A stretch of 64,000 bases of DNA from Citrus sinensis (GCF_022201045.2 NC_068562.1:3348001-3412000), one strand, 5' to 3'; shown: positions 1 through 13,169, numbered from the stretch's first letter. Numbers and translations: made by a program. The notes: a model not told the origin generated them from the letters alone.

Positions 1-1719
1 ATCCAAAATTCTTCAGTCTATCAAATATGATTTCTTTTATAATCTCAATTTTACCTAAACTTCTACGGTTAGGTAAAATTTGCTGCGTTAAAAAAATTCT
101 TACTGTCTTTCGCAAATATAACACCGACTTGTAGGAAATACTCCAGCTATTGTAATTTGGACATCCCAAAATGTTAAAATGTAATGCGGCAATAGATGAC
201 ATATATGCAGCCATATATACCATATACTATATAATACCAAGCTAGTGATCCATCCAAATCAAAGTATGAATGTTCTCGGTAAGAATTAAATTCTCAATCT
301 TTTTAGCCTTACATCTTTACTGCAAAATGCAATCATCAAAGAGACCATGGCATGCAATGTAATTGTACTGAGAGATTTTTTGAAGCTTTACGGAAGAAAT
401 GCACGGACCCCTGATAAGGTATACAATAATATTCTCCAAAATTGGGGCACCTGAACTGTCAGTCTGATTTTATCAAAAAAAATATGCTAGCAAGAGATTA
501 TGATTCTGCCCTATCCAATTCCAGTTTATAAGTAAATAAGGAAAGTTGCTGCATCAGTAATAGTCATGAACCAGCACTGCAATTTCGTATGTAGCTACCA
601 AGAAGATCAAAACAACAGAGTAATAAACAACGTCGTGTATGTCTTATATATAATGCTTGTCTGCAGTTGAGACAAAATCCAGAGAGAAATATAGAAATAT
701 GTTTTTTGTTACGTTGCCTGATAAATATTTATTTAAAGGCAGCTGGTGAATTGATTAATGATGAGAGTGAAAATTTTCGTGTATGTGAAAAAAGGTGGTC
801 CATATTTGCCTATAATTTGGACTGTCGGATCAACAAATTGTGCCCTATTGAGGGTACACGTGTGAGATGAACACTCACTGTATTAAGCATGCAAGACATC
901 AACATTGCACCATTCATTTTGATATTACCTAATTGTAATGCATTCATGGTCCGAAATTAAATGGCCACGCTTCCCGCGCGTGTCCCAGTCTCGAACTCCT
1001 TCTTGTTTATTATTTTCATTATCTACGCTCTAATTTTTTCATCAGGCTGCCTTAATATCTTAATTTTTGAAGATTATATCTTAATTATCTTGGCGAGTTT
1101 TTAAGGAGAGGCCAAATTCTTCAACAACGTTCATCTACTAATATGCTCTTACGCTTCGTCATACGTTTCTTTGTTGTTTTGTGTTTCAGAGAGAATGCCT
1201 TATAGCTCAAAGTAAAGTAAAGCGGCCGCCAGCTGACACATTCTCTGTTAAATCAGTCCTAATCCGGACAGCGCATTGTTGTTTGTTTGTTTGCTGTGCG
1301 GACCTTGCAAATTGATGTTATTAGGTGCTAGGTTATTGAGTCGTTATTAGGACATTACCGCTCAACCAATATGGATTGGATTATGATTCTCTCCTAATAT
1401 GGATTGGATTATGATTCTCTCCTGAGCACTCCTGATCTTTTACAGATTTTGTGTCATCTGTCTTTTAGTATTAGTATATGATTAGAATTTAACTATTTTT
1501 TTTAATTTATTAACTATCAATCATATTAATAGAATTTATTTAAAATAAGATAGATCATATTAGATTTGCCTATGACACTTTTTGTTTTCCGCACCATGAT
1601 TTGATGATATTTTTATTAACATTTGAATTTGAAAATAAAAATGACAATCTACAATCCGATCAAACTGTTATTTTTATCATTACATTGCCATGTTTGGGTT
1701 AAACTTAATTTCACACTTA
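1..1719. other. Intergenic, no gene recognised
   Basis: AT-rich sequence with no open frame that resembles a protein. Short frames here (for example 667-870) show no domain or splice context. The only structure seen is the 28-bp tandem duplication listed separately. The left end could be flanking DNA of a gene outside the window, but nothing supports this directly. Confidence 0.6.
1368..1423. repeat. 28-bp tandem duplication
   Basis: Two adjacent identical 28-bp units, 1368-1395 and 1396-1423, each beginning AATATGGATTGG and ending TTCTCTCCT. The exact match suggests a recent duplication by slippage. No function is apparent. Confidence 0.9.
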
Positions 1720-2224
1720 CAATAAAACCTCTACAAATTAATAATGTCGGACCATACAAAATCTACTAATTTAAAGAAGTATTAATTACTCGACAAAGTA
1801 ATTAATAATTTATTAATTATAAAGTGTATATACAATTTGATAAACTAGAAATTTATTGTATTTTACCAATCTAATCAATAATGAATTAGTCCACTAAACA
1901 TGCATTAAATTAACCAAAAATTTTAAGAATTATGGCAATTTGAGAATTCAACCCCTTAAACTTGTAGAAGCAAGAAGCAAAATCAAAGATGAGATCCAAC
2001 TACATTTAAGTTTCAAGGAAGAACAATTAATTACTTTTATGTTTGTAATTTTAACAAATTATTATTTTTTAATATGAATGTGAGCATAAAGTTATATAAG
2101 GGTTTTAAGAAAACAAGTATTATTTTATTAATGTACCGAAATTATTAATTTACCCTATTAACCTAAATTAAGACCCTGATAATTATTATATAATAGAGAT
2201 TAATAATTTATAAAGGTTATTCCG
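1720..2224. mobile_element. Emigrant/Lemi-like (pogo) MITE
   Basis: The left end after a TA dinucleotide (1718-1719) reads CAATAAAACCTCTACAAATT. The reverse complement of the right end, before TA at 2225-2226, reads CGGAATAACCTTTATAAATT. These imperfect inverted ends match the remembered CAGTAAAACCTCTATAAATT terminus of Arabidopsis Emigrant and Medicago Lemi1, which are pogo-type elements that duplicate TA. The 505-bp interior has no coding capacity and repeats the motif ATTAATTTA several times. It lies about 0.5 kb upstream of the KRP gene. The family assignment is from memory; the terminal inverted repeat and flanking TA are seen directly. Confidence 0.72.
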
Positions 2225-2531
2225 TAATACTCTTAATTTTTTTATTTACACCTGTTCAAAGGAAAAGGAAAAGGAAAAGGACAAATAAGTAATTCTAAAT
2301 TAATGCACACCATTTTTGCCTAAGACCAGCTTCCCCACCTAACGGGGACCTGTAATTCTTTCCATTCAATTATGACCGCACGATTATCCGTCCTTTCTAT
2401 TTAGTGCAACTTTCTTTCACTCAAACAGTACGATTTTCCTATATTACCCTAAAAAAAAATAAAAAAGCAATCACTCCTGTGCAGTTCTCTACAGTTCACA
2501 AGTCCCACTCCACTTGTCAGTCCTCCAATGG

Positions 2532-2538
2532 TATAAAG
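2532..2538 (+). promoter_or_regulatory. Candidate TATA box of the KRP gene
   Basis: TATAAAG occurs 192 bp before the first usable ATG of the KRP gene, in a locally less AT-rich stretch (2470-2600). That spacing would leave a 5' leader of about 160 bases. Position and sequence fit a TATA element; no transcript data are available. Confidence 0.4.
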
Positions 2539-2723
2539 AACGGCGCCGTCAAATTCCCCGTTACAGATTACCCGTCCTTGTTAACGGAGCCTGGACCACG
2601 ACGATAGTCCATATAGACGTACAAATTAACAAACCATGACAAAATAGAGAGGATAAAGAGAAACTGCAACATAGAAACGCGGTGAGAAAGTTGAGGGCTC
2701 AAGGGCTTACAGAAATTCCAGTG

Positions 2724-3933
2724 ATGGAGGTCGCTCGAGTTGGCGTAAGAACGCGAACGCGAGCACGAGCTGAAGCCCTGGCGGCTGCAACTTCTTCCAA
2801 GTTAGCTAAGAGAAGGAAACTAGAGTGTGATGAAGTCAAAAGCTTTGCGTCTTATATTCAGCTCAGGAATCGTACAATTGATACAGGTGAGAAAACGACG
2901 ACGGAGAATCGGTGTTCAAGTCCTGGCTTAGAATTATCTGATCATGATCGTGTTTCGACTTCATGTTGCTCCAGTCACGGATCCAGTGAGAGAATAGAAT
3001 TTGTAGATCTGAAGGTGAAATTGAATTCCGTTTGGCACCAGTATGCTTATCTGAATTCTTGGATTTGATTGTTTTGGTGGCGCATTTAATTTGAGGCGAA
3101 CATGTTGTATTTAAATTTTGAATTTCGTTGAATTTCATCTCTTTTTGCAGGATGAGAGTGCTGATGTGGAAGCTGAAACATCGACGTATTATGGATGCAG
3201 AGAAAGGTTTAATTTTTGTTTTAATTTAATATGAGATAAATAATTTTTTTTAAATTTATTTTCAAGATTCTTGTAATCATTTGATCTCACTCACATCTCT
3301 TCAAAAATTCGAATTCAAAATGGAGTGATCCATTTATTTATAACAGTCTCTCTCTCTCTCTCTCTCTCTTTCATTTACTTTAATTTGCTCTACTTAATAC
3401 ATCATTTCTACCTCAGGAGAGACGCGACGCTGTCCAGCGAGCTTGAAGCTGAAGCTGGAGAAGAATCAGACAGCCTGGATTCAACTGCGAAGCCATCATC
3501 AGAGGCAAACTCTCGCCGTAGATCAACGGTGGAGAACATGCCTGCCAAGTCTGAAATTGAGGACTTCTTCGCTGAAGCTGAGAAAAAGCTCGTAAAACAA
3601 TTTTCTCAGAAGTAAGTACGCAAAACAATAATGCCTCTTTTGCCATGCACATTGTTAACTAACGCATCAAAGTGAACATAATTTTCACTCGGTCTCTTTG
3701 TTTGTTTACCAAGAATTTAACTCTTGCATTTCTATTCTATACAATATCTTGGATTTTTTTTCTTTATTTTTTTTTTTTGGCCAATAAAAATTCGAATTTG
3801 CACTCTCTTTGCAACCAAACCTGAAGATGCATGCTAGCAACACTCTTAAAAATTCAATTACAGGTATAACTTCGACTTCGTGAAAGAGGAGCCAATGGAA
3901 GGACGTTACAAGTGGGTAGGGTTGAGGCCATGA
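2724..3933 (+). CDS. KRP/ICK cyclin-dependent kinase inhibitor
   Basis: Exons 2724-3014, 3151-3206, 3417-3611 and 3864-3933, all with GT-AG introns, encode 203 residues. The C-terminal ~46 residues (158-203) are the CDI domain that binds cyclin D/CDKA complexes: SEIEDFFAEAEKKL, then YNFDFVKEEP and GRYKWVGLRP at the very end, which is the KRP hallmark. The N-terminal MEVARVGVRTRTRARA resembles the conserved KRP start region. The middle holds a YYGCRER motif and acidic, Ser-rich linkers. KRPs are nuclear proteins that slow the G1/S transition and promote endoreduplication. The ATG at 2724 is the first in frame after the stop at 2637; KRP-like codons upstream (2682-2723) lack an ATG. The family assignment is firm, the paralogue number is not. 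Confidence 0.93.
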
Positions 3934-5869
3934 AGAAGATTACCAATGAAGAAATTAAATTAAAAACAATGGCGATATCTTCTGCAGATATACGTATTGT
4001 ACTTCTAGGTATCAGTGATTGATGATTTAGTTTCTGTTGTTTAGTGTAAGGTGTGTTTCGTATTTTTTGTACAGCTCGTCAGCCGTACTGGAAAAGAAGC
4101 TCCGAGACTGAGAGAGAGATTTCCTCAAGTAACGAAATGGAACTGCAAAAACTGTGAGGAACAAAATGGTTGAATAAACTAAGTGTTATTATTTACTTTA
4201 GCTTTAAATTCAGCCTCCATAAAATTCGTGTCTTTTTCTCTGCTACTGCTCTTGTAATTTAGTACGGATTCGCAGTCTGTAGTCCTTCAACATTTTTCTT
4301 TCTTTTTCTTTTTCTTTTTCTTTTTTCTTAATAAAAATTAAGTTGAAAAGAAACAAAAGAATTTATATTAGTTTGTTTTTACGATTGATGGATATCATTT
4401 ATGAGTAAAATGGATAGAGTGAGGGAGGAAGAAGAGTGAAGGGGAGTGGGGTTGGGTGAGGGGCGTGGAGCGTGGGGCTTCGGAGGGGTTGATGGGCAAG
4501 GCAAAGCAAATGGTTGGGCGTAGGAGGGGCAGGCGCACGCACATTGCCTTGTAAGTTACGGACACGTGTTCACGTTTGGAAGTCTTGGTCTTTTATCTCC
4601 ATGTTGGAATTACTTTGTAGTCTGTGTATGCTTCCAAATTCCACCTGTATATTTCTTTAATTAATTGTCAATAATTGTGTCATTTGTATCTTACATCAAT
4701 CCATGAGTAATACCTAATCACTTAAGTGGTGTTTGATTAAATGCATATCTTGAGTCATTGGTACAACTTTTAAATTAGATGTAAGTTACATATAATATAA
4801 TTTTTATTATTATTTATTCTTTTCCTGGTAAAAAGAAGTACAGTAAAAAAAAAATGTAATTATCTATTTGAATTTGATGCAAGTCCGATCACGGGAGCGA
4901 GGATATATATATACTTGAATGCCATTGCCATTTGCCACGTGAATTTTCGGTACTGTTTATTTGTACAAAAGTAAAATAACAGTGTCAACTCAATTACTGG
5001 ATCGCTTGATCTTGATGTGCAAACAAACTTCTTTCGGACCTTGCTATGTTACAGCTTGTGCAAGTAACATAGCCAATGGGAATCCTCCACGCGTGTTGGT
5101 GCTGATGCAACCCAGGCCAAGGCAGCTGTTCATGCAAGGTGAAAATGCCGAGGCTGTCAGTTGCAGCTTCTGCAACCTAGCCTTGTCCAACTTCATAAGC
5201 CCCCAAGCGTAAATAACACAGTTTTCAATGTGTCAAAGCCATTTGATTCTTTTTTCTCTATGTCGGCTCTCGGAGTCTAATTGGAAAGGAACTTATATGA
5301 AACTGGATGTAGAATAAGTTTAGAAGGACGTGAGATCGATGAAAAATGACTATGTATATAATTCGGCTGTTTTCTTTTGAGTACATTTGACATGAAAAAT
5401 CTCTCACTTCTTCTTCTTCTTTTTTTTAATAAAAAAAAGGAAAAATCTATCTCAATGCTAAATCTTCGAACCTTATATGCCCTTATTTATTCAAGAAAAT
5501 ATTATATCTGTCTTTTGTTTTAAATTAGATAGAGAGCTACCATTTGTTATATGCCCCTAATTAAGGTATTTTTTTAAAAAAATTATTTTAAATAAGTTTC
5601 TTTCATCCCTTCAAAAGTTTATAAAAAAAAAATTAGTTAAAGAGTCAAATCAAGGGGATCAAGTTTCATTACCAAATTAAGATTATGAAGTTTAGTTAAA
5701 GAGTCTCAATTAAACATGAGAAAAATATATTTTTTAGACATCAGATTTCAAAATTCTTACCTTACATATTTGATGTTAAATATTCAGCATAAATTTGTAG
5801 TTTAGGTACTTTAAAAAAAAAAAACACAAGTGATCAATTGGTTCAAAGGATAAAAACATTTCTAATGCA
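3934..5869. other. Intergenic, KRP 3' flank and low-complexity DNA
   Basis: It begins with the KRP 3' region, which contains T-rich and TTTC repeats at 4295-4330. A strongly G-rich plus strand follows at 4430-4545. A patch at 5020-5215 is less AT-rich than its surroundings and has a 50-residue open frame on the minus strand, but I recognise no protein there. The remainder is AT-rich without features. Confidence 0.55.
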
Positions 5870-6145
5870 TTGGTTTTCAATGATGAATTGATTAAATCGG
5901 CAGTAACCTTCAATGAGCAATGGGCTGGTGGATTCGGGTATGGACGTGGCACTGTAGTTGAGTTAGGAGCTGGCACTGGATATGGTTATGGGAGTGGATC
6001 TAGTGTGTCTGGGGTTGGTTACGGAGCTGGTAGTGGTGGTACTGGTATTGGGTATGGGGCAAGTTCAGGATCAGGTGGGGGTACTCGAGTTGGGCAAGGA
6101 AGTGGCAGTGGTTATGCGTCCGGAGGTGGCACTGGCACACAGTAA
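5870..6145 (+). pseudogene. Glycine-rich protein fragment without a start codon
   Basis: An open frame of about 91 codons encodes irregular GYG, GSGSG, GGTG and GAG repeats (roughly 45% glycine with Ser, Tyr, Thr and Val) and ends at a TAA at 6143. This composition is that of glycine-rich cell-wall or secreted proteins. No ATG lies in frame, there is no signal peptide, and no convincing upstream exon was found, so it looks like the detached 3' end of a glycine-rich gene. Base composition is unlike the AT-rich flanks. It could be the last exon of a gene whose first exon I failed to find. Confidence 0.4.
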
Positions 6146-9100
6146 CCTGCCATGCTTGCTTCAAATACGATTAGAAATCTCTATTTTCTTGGTAAAATTA
6201 CTTTATAACATGTCATATATCTCACTTCATGTCACTATACATTCCTCAAATTTTCATTAGGTAAAATGTTCAAGTTTATTTGTATGACTTAAAGTCAAAT
6301 CAATTAATTGTAAGATTAGAAATATCACCTTAATGATATTAATATAGTAAAAAAAATTTAACTAGTTATGTATTTTAGTGAATACAATACAATGTACCGT
6401 CTTAAATGAGTTCTTCCAATATTTAGAATGTTCCGTCAAAAGGTATACATAGCATTAATTTGTTCTATCTATCAAACGAACAAATGAGAAGTAGAATTGA
6501 CATTACTTCTTCGAAATCTAGTTCGACTTAACCTCTGATTTCCTAATTAAATACTTAGCAGATTTCGGTTTTATACTTTTTTCATGCATGGAAGAGAATG
6601 GGCATACATGCACATACGAACGATTGGTAGTGGAGGTTTATTTTGCGATTAGTAATTGTTGATAACAATTTATATGATACTAAATCTTATCGGTACATTG
6701 TTATAAATGCATATGTGGTACAAAAATTGAAAGAGGATAACATTTTGGGTTAATTAGAATTTGAAAAAGAATGTTGGTAGGAATCTGTTGATTAGTGGAG
6801 AAGATAAATGATGGGATGAATGATTAACCAAATTTTAATTTACAGAACAATTTACGGCAACTATTGATCATTATCATCTAACACTAGAAGAAAAAACCAC
6901 GTTATCTTTTTTTTTTAATACAAAAATCACGTTATCTTGTTCTCTCATAGATAATAAAGGTGTTAATGAGATAATATTAAGAAAGCTTGGCAACTTTGAC
7001 ATCAAATAAGAATATTGATTTTAATAACTGCAACGAATCTGCATGCATATTGAACATGTTCAACGAGTCTTGCATAAGCAATTGGAAAAAAAAAAAAAAG
7101 AAGGGATTGATGGAAAAAAATAAAAATGACTTGTGTGCGAAGATGGCAAATTGATACCGAAGAAAAACACACACAAGAGTTGGCGATAGAGGCTCTGAGA
7201 TTGAGATTGGTACTGCTTGTCGAAGAATTTCGTAGATTGTGTTTACGGCGAAAGTAGGAATGATTAGGGTTGATGGTTTAATTTGATGGTATTTGTTTCA
7301 GTAGGCAACACTAACAAGAATTAATAAAATTAATGAATTCATGGTAAAACAGTAATAGAGAAATAAAATGTACAATTTAATGTCGTTATATATACAATAA
7401 TATAAAATTATAATATAATAGAGGTGCCGAAAGCAGCAGAAGAAAGGCTGAGTGTGAGACCGTGAATGGCATCGCACAGCTTGCTCAGGGGCCGCTAATT
7501 TCTAACTTTTTCTTCAATCTGCTGCACAATACAGCACGTAAACCCATACGTTGCATATGGCCCAGGTGGGTCCCCTTCCTGCGAAACGTTGATTTCAAGA
7601 CTACTCTACAAATATCACAAGAAATGCGACGAAAACGTCCTGTTTAGCTTGCAGCAAACAAAACAAGATGGAAAAGTGACAGTACATGGTCATATTAAAG
7701 TTGTTCTACCGGTAACAATGAATTATAACTATATACGTAAAATAATAAATAATAAATAATATATTATAATTTTAATCATGTGGTTATGAAATAATATTTT
7801 ATTATAAAATAATTCTAATATAACCGGACCTAAAAATAAATGACCAAAGTAAAATCATCATATCAGATTTAAATTCAACAACACTAAAAAGCGAAATCAA
7901 AAGCACATCTAACATGCTAAAAAATAATCATTTTGTAGAAACCATCACCTAAATCTCAACAACGTTTATGTTGTATTACTAAGAATCAATAATTAAATAT
8001 ATAAAAGTATATATAGATTCATAATGCTTAATTGTTTTTATAGAGTTGTGTGGATTACCTTCTAAATCATAAATTATCCTAGAGAATCTTTTAAGTTTCT
8101 CTCTACACTCATTATGATGATCGGATGTCAGAAAAAAATAGAATATTAAATGACTACTTATATAGATAATTTTCTAGTTATCTTTCAATATTTCTATTTT
8201 ATCATATCGTAAAAATAAATATTATTTTTAAATTTTTATACATTAAAGGTCCACGTAAAATATATTAAAGTTCAGATTATTGAAAATTTTAATATATCAC
8301 TTTTAATTGTACTTAAAATTATATGATAATATATAATACATAATTATTCACATATAAACCTAATATTGAATTAAGATCCAACAAACACCCTCCAGGAGGT
8401 TAAATAATGGACTTACATTTCGGTTCATGAACTAATTTTTTGAGAATTTGGGAAAACTAGCATCACTTGCACCTTCAAAATCCTTTTAAAATCCCTCTTG
8501 TGGCTTTACAATTTTAACCTTCAATAAAATATTAAAAAACCCAATCTCTCTTGCCCAACTCAAACTTGCAGATTTTTCTCTTTAAGCCCTTTGTCGTTAC
8601 CATTGCTTCTTGTCTACATTTTTGCTGCAAACTTTACAATGAATTCTTTACTCGAAATCCTAAATTAAGATTCATGTATACAAATAACTTTAGAAGAAAT
8701 AAATCATTTAAGTTTTAATTTTATCATGAATTTAATAAGAAAGTTTTCTACCGGATCTACACACTTGACTAGCGAGTTTTATAACTGCTATGTTGTTTTT
8801 TTAGGCTTAAACTCTATTCAAATCATGAGGTGATCAGTTTAGCAACTATCAACTGAAAGGAAATTTTTTTTTAATCATTTTTAAAGAAACGTAATAATTT
8901 GTTGGGTTTTGAAGTTTGTTTGTGGCTGCAATTCTAATTTGACCTTTAGTTTTACAGTTGCCAAAATCATGGTAGTTTCTTTTAAGAAGTTTGTTTACTC
9001 CCCATGGGAGGGTCTACGGCTCCTATCCTTTGATCGAAGATATGTAAAATAACGAATCAAACTGGATAATTTTGAAGTCGTGCATCTTTCCATAAAGTTG

Positions 9101-9717
9101 TAGTTCCCTTTTGACAAGAAATAGGTAAGGTCTTTCACGGACTTGGCGTGTGGGTGTTATGAGTGTTCAGAGTTCTCTTGATTGAGGGGTGCCAATAGTC
9201 CCACTCTTACTGCAGGTCAACCTCGGCCCAATATCGGCTCAGTGAACTCGGTTCAGACCTCGGCAGGAAAGAGGCTGTATTGCTGACTGCCCCGTGAACC
9301 AAAAAGATTAAGAACCCCATTACGCCGCGACCCCTATGGCCTATGGGGCATCACTTTATGAGTAGCTTGTACATTAAAATATTTTTGGGCGGTGAACAAT
9401 CAATGGATTATCCAGATTCCAGAGGCAACCGCCAGAGTCTTAAATCCTTAAAACAAAGTCCGGCACCGCACAGTGGATGCTGTGAATGGTAGAATTTCGA
9501 AGGAATAATGTTTAACGGTTTCTAGCAGTTGAGTCCCAACTAACATTATTAATTTTTAACGACATCAATGTTCTTGCGATTAACATTTTATACTTCAATA
9601 ACAGAGGGATATGCCGACAAGGTAACCTCTAATTCCGTTGGGCTCGGTGGAATCCCGATACATAAGCTTACATGTAATTCACAAACTACAAGCATTTACA
9701 CCTGCTAGAAAAATATC
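6146..9717. other. Intergenic, mostly AT-rich
   Basis: No gene was recognised. A segment at about 7690-7840 contains the ATAATAAATAATAAATAAT..TATTATAATTTT..ATGGTTA pattern that recurs near 15900, 16925 and 17480, so it is a dispersed AT-rich element. 9170-9400 is less AT-rich and lies just beyond the 3' end of the minus-strand membrane-protein gene; it has no open frame of note. The last ~110 bases are probably that gene's 3' UTR. Confidence 0.5.
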
Positions 9718-12700
9718 CTAGACATTTTCAATAGAGAAAACTGATCTGATGGAATCTGATCTAGACGTTTCTGGTCTGCTCTCCGAGTACGAGACCAGTG
9801 CCTTCACAACTTGGCGAAATCTCCTTCTGTAAGTGGGAAACTTCGATACGCTGCGTATCAGTCCTATCATCCTGTTGATGAAGTAATTATCAGATTGCAT
9901 TAACCGAAAAAAAGAAAAACCACTCAGGCCCTGTATGTCACTTGTGAAAAGCATTGGCATAATGCTCACTTTAGTTAAAAGACGTACTCTTCGAAGGACT
10001 AATGTTAAAGTTCATATGACAGCTCATAAAATTTATATACGAGTACACAAAGTTTTGCCTCTTTCAATTACTTCAATGAGATGCAGATAAAGTTCATACC
10101 TTCTACTGATGCCCTGTATTTGAGCAGCTCTGAGTGCATCTTCAGGCAGTAAACCGCCGTTGTCCCAAGCCTCCATTCGTTCTGTAGTGCTTCCAAAAAG
10201 GACTACTTTTTCCAGGTACCTCACTTCAGGCTCGGTCAATTTTAAGACTGAAATTTGTTCCTTTAGGACCATTATTGGGTTAAAGAACCAGTCCAACAAT
10301 TTATTATTTGGTCTATTCAGATGGGTTATTTCAACACTATCAGGTAGCAATAAACCACCCGAACCAGCTTTGATGGAGTAAAGGAGAGTCTGCAAGAATG
10401 AATAACAAGGCAGACCAAAACCTACTATGGCTTCTTCATTCACACACTTTGCTTTCAACCAATCTTTGAGGTCAGTTGGTGTTATTACATCAGCGTCTAG
10501 TAATTCTCTTCCCCTCGTTTCACAGGACCTCATCATATTTACCCATATCTGTTTCATGCACCTTAATTGGTCAGTAAGCAATCGTTGTATAACCTACTCA
10601 AATCATACAAATGAACAGATTTTATAACTATAAATATCAATAATCGATGACATCAACTCAACTTCTGCTAAGACTTTTAGACCGCAGCAACTGTTTTTCA
10701 AATTATCAAATGATGCTTAAGACTGCAGATATGATATCTACAAGTTTAAAACTCCCAAAGGTGGCGTATTTAGTCAAAACGTTTTGCCAGTATAATTATC
10801 TTTCAGGCAAATAACAACGTTTGAACACTAATACTATTTTATTTGATTTTTAAATTTGAATTTCCAAATAAGATTTTGTTATTACAGAATTTAAGGTAAA
10901 AAAATCATTTAAAACATTAAAAACAAGGTATTCCAACTGACTCTCATTAGTTCTGTATATTGGACTATTATGACAACTCACTTAGAGATGTCCATTTGGT
11001 TCACAGACATACCTGCACCATTTTCACTTCTTGTATAGCCTCCCTAACTGATCTGGAATGCGCTAAGCTTGGCATCAGCATTGCAGGTGCGTCTGCAGAA
11101 GCAGAAGTAAATTTGCCTCCAGCCACCTGATTTCCCCCAACAGGCAATTCAGATGAGCTATGGACCTTTTTCTGTCTATATCGGGGCCTGGCTGTGAGAA
11201 ATGTATTTTGAAGAGTTAAAATGAAATTAAAGAACCAAGATCTCCAGCAGTTTAGTTGAAAGAATATTATCCACGTATCCAGGAATAATTAGAGAAGATA
11301 ATTACTTTGGAAGGATAGTTCCCTCCCTGAGGTAGAGCCAATCATTTGTATACTCGTCAAATTCTGCAACCATTGCAATTACATACGCAACACCTCTCCG
11401 GAAAGATCTTTCCTGCATCCATAGGAAAGCTAAAGTCTGAGTTCAGTTGTAATAAATACCAAACCTACAATGTACTTCGAATATGACAAACCTGGTATAC
11501 TACAACTGATCCATACAGTCCAATGAAGATACTCGAGAAAATAGCAATCACAATACTCCCAATAACAACAATTGGCCACAAAAGGATAGTCAAACCAGCA
11601 ATTGGTATGCAGGCTGTTTCGAGAAATGGTCCCTCACGGCTTATGAGATCATGCAGCAGCCGAAACCAGCCCTTAAACAACATATATGGACTCTTGATCA
11701 CAGCAATTACAGTGTATAAAGGAATGTCCACAACTAGCCCCAGCAGCCCAGCAATGATACATCCAGGCACATGAAACAACCTACAACAGGCAAATGGTCA
11801 CTATAACAAATGACTGCTAAATTTGAAGACCAAACATTTGCTTTCATCGCTTTGATACAATCAACTTAACCCTTATTCTCCATTTTGTTGTCTAGGAAAA
11901 TTCAATGGCCAAATAGATGCATGAATCAAGTAAAGTTCATTCTTAGAGCTAAAAATTATATTGTATTTGCGGTAAAGGTTAAGCTCATCCCTAGGCTCTA
12001 GAGAGTTAAAGAAATAAAAATTAGATTTAAAATGCTTAAATAAAATAAAAGCTTCTTAATCCCTGCTCAGAGCACCAAAACAGCTAGAAACTCTTAAATC
12101 AAGAATTTATATAATTTGTTTTCCAACGTGCCTATGCTCCCAGTGAAACATTATAAACCTCACTAGTTGCCAAAAATTACAGAGCAACACAATCATAGTT
12201 GATACAAACAATAACAAGACCAATACCTCAAAGGTTGAAGCTCATTTGAATGAGGCGATTCACGTATCTCCTTCAAGAAGATCGGATATGAATGATAACA
12301 TAAGTCTGCAAAATCTCTGACCATAGTACAACTTCCTTTAATAGTTCCCCATGTTCCATCCTGATTGTTGATTAAAGCAAATAGAAACAAGTAGTTAAAA
12401 TTAACAATCTTTAACGAGCCAAACTAGAAATAAAATTCAAACAGGGAAACTAGTTCTTCAAAAGTTCGAAAGTATACCACTACACAGTGGAAGAGTTTCT
12501 TGCATTCATTGTCATTTCTAAAGGCCTCAAAAGCTGAAACCCAGGGAGTGAAAAAACCATAGCCGACTCCCACAAGAACGCTCCCAGCAATGCTTAGACC
12601 CAACCATAAGCCAAACAAAGCAGGCAAAGGAAAAAAGATGGCAACTTTAAGAGGTATATCCAATCTATTAGTCCTGCAGTTACCAATCCAATATCTTAGA

Positions 12701-13169
12701 CAACAATATATAAAAGCTCCTGATAGAAAAGTATGATTTTGACAAAATTCAGTTGCACATCGAGAATTATAATAAATAAAAAGGAGCAAAAATAGTACTA
12801 AAGATTTCATTCTTTTTACTTTACAAGGGTGTAGACTGTCCAGGCAACATGAGCAGGGAACAAGCCAATAATCACTCCAACATTCCCTATTATCAATATC
12901 AAACCAGCTACAGGACACACAAGTAAACCTGCAGCATTAATGAAAAAAAAAAAAAAACCATCTTTCAAATCCCCATGTAAAAGCTCAACGAACATAACAA
13001 AATAAAAAGTCAAACAAGAAAAAAAGAATAGAAAGGCAGATATTAAACATTTGTAGAAAGTGAATAGGAGAAGAAAACCTTTAAGAGCCCCGAGAAAGAA
13101 AGCCAAGCAGAAGGCAAAACCCACATAGATGATCTTCAGCCAACCTTGCAGATTGCTTAACATGTCCAT
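9718..13169 (-). CDS. Multi-pass membrane protein, At3g27390 family
   Basis: Nine coding exons read on the minus strand: 13169-13079, 12928-12820, 12673-12478, 12360-12227, 11780-11492, 11412-11306, 11187-11013, 10548-10100 and 9871-9718. All are GT-AG with consistent phase and give 567 residues, close to the ~588 I recall for the Arabidopsis protein. The N-terminal half has at least five hydrophobic segments (LLVCPVAGLILIIGNVGVII, the LPALFGLWLGLSIAGSVLVG region, and a hydrophobic 270-residue core). It also carries the family signatures FHCVVDGTWGTIKGS and VRDFADLCYHSYP. The C-terminal half is soluble: SRSVREAIQEV, WVNMMRSCETRGRELL, GFGLPCYSFLQTLL, SVSKFPTYRRRFRQVV. The start ATG (13169-13167) is the first in its frame; an acceptor at 13226-13224 suggests an upstream 5' UTR exon. 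The family has no established biochemical role; a membrane location is inferred from hydropathy. Confidence 0.9.
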
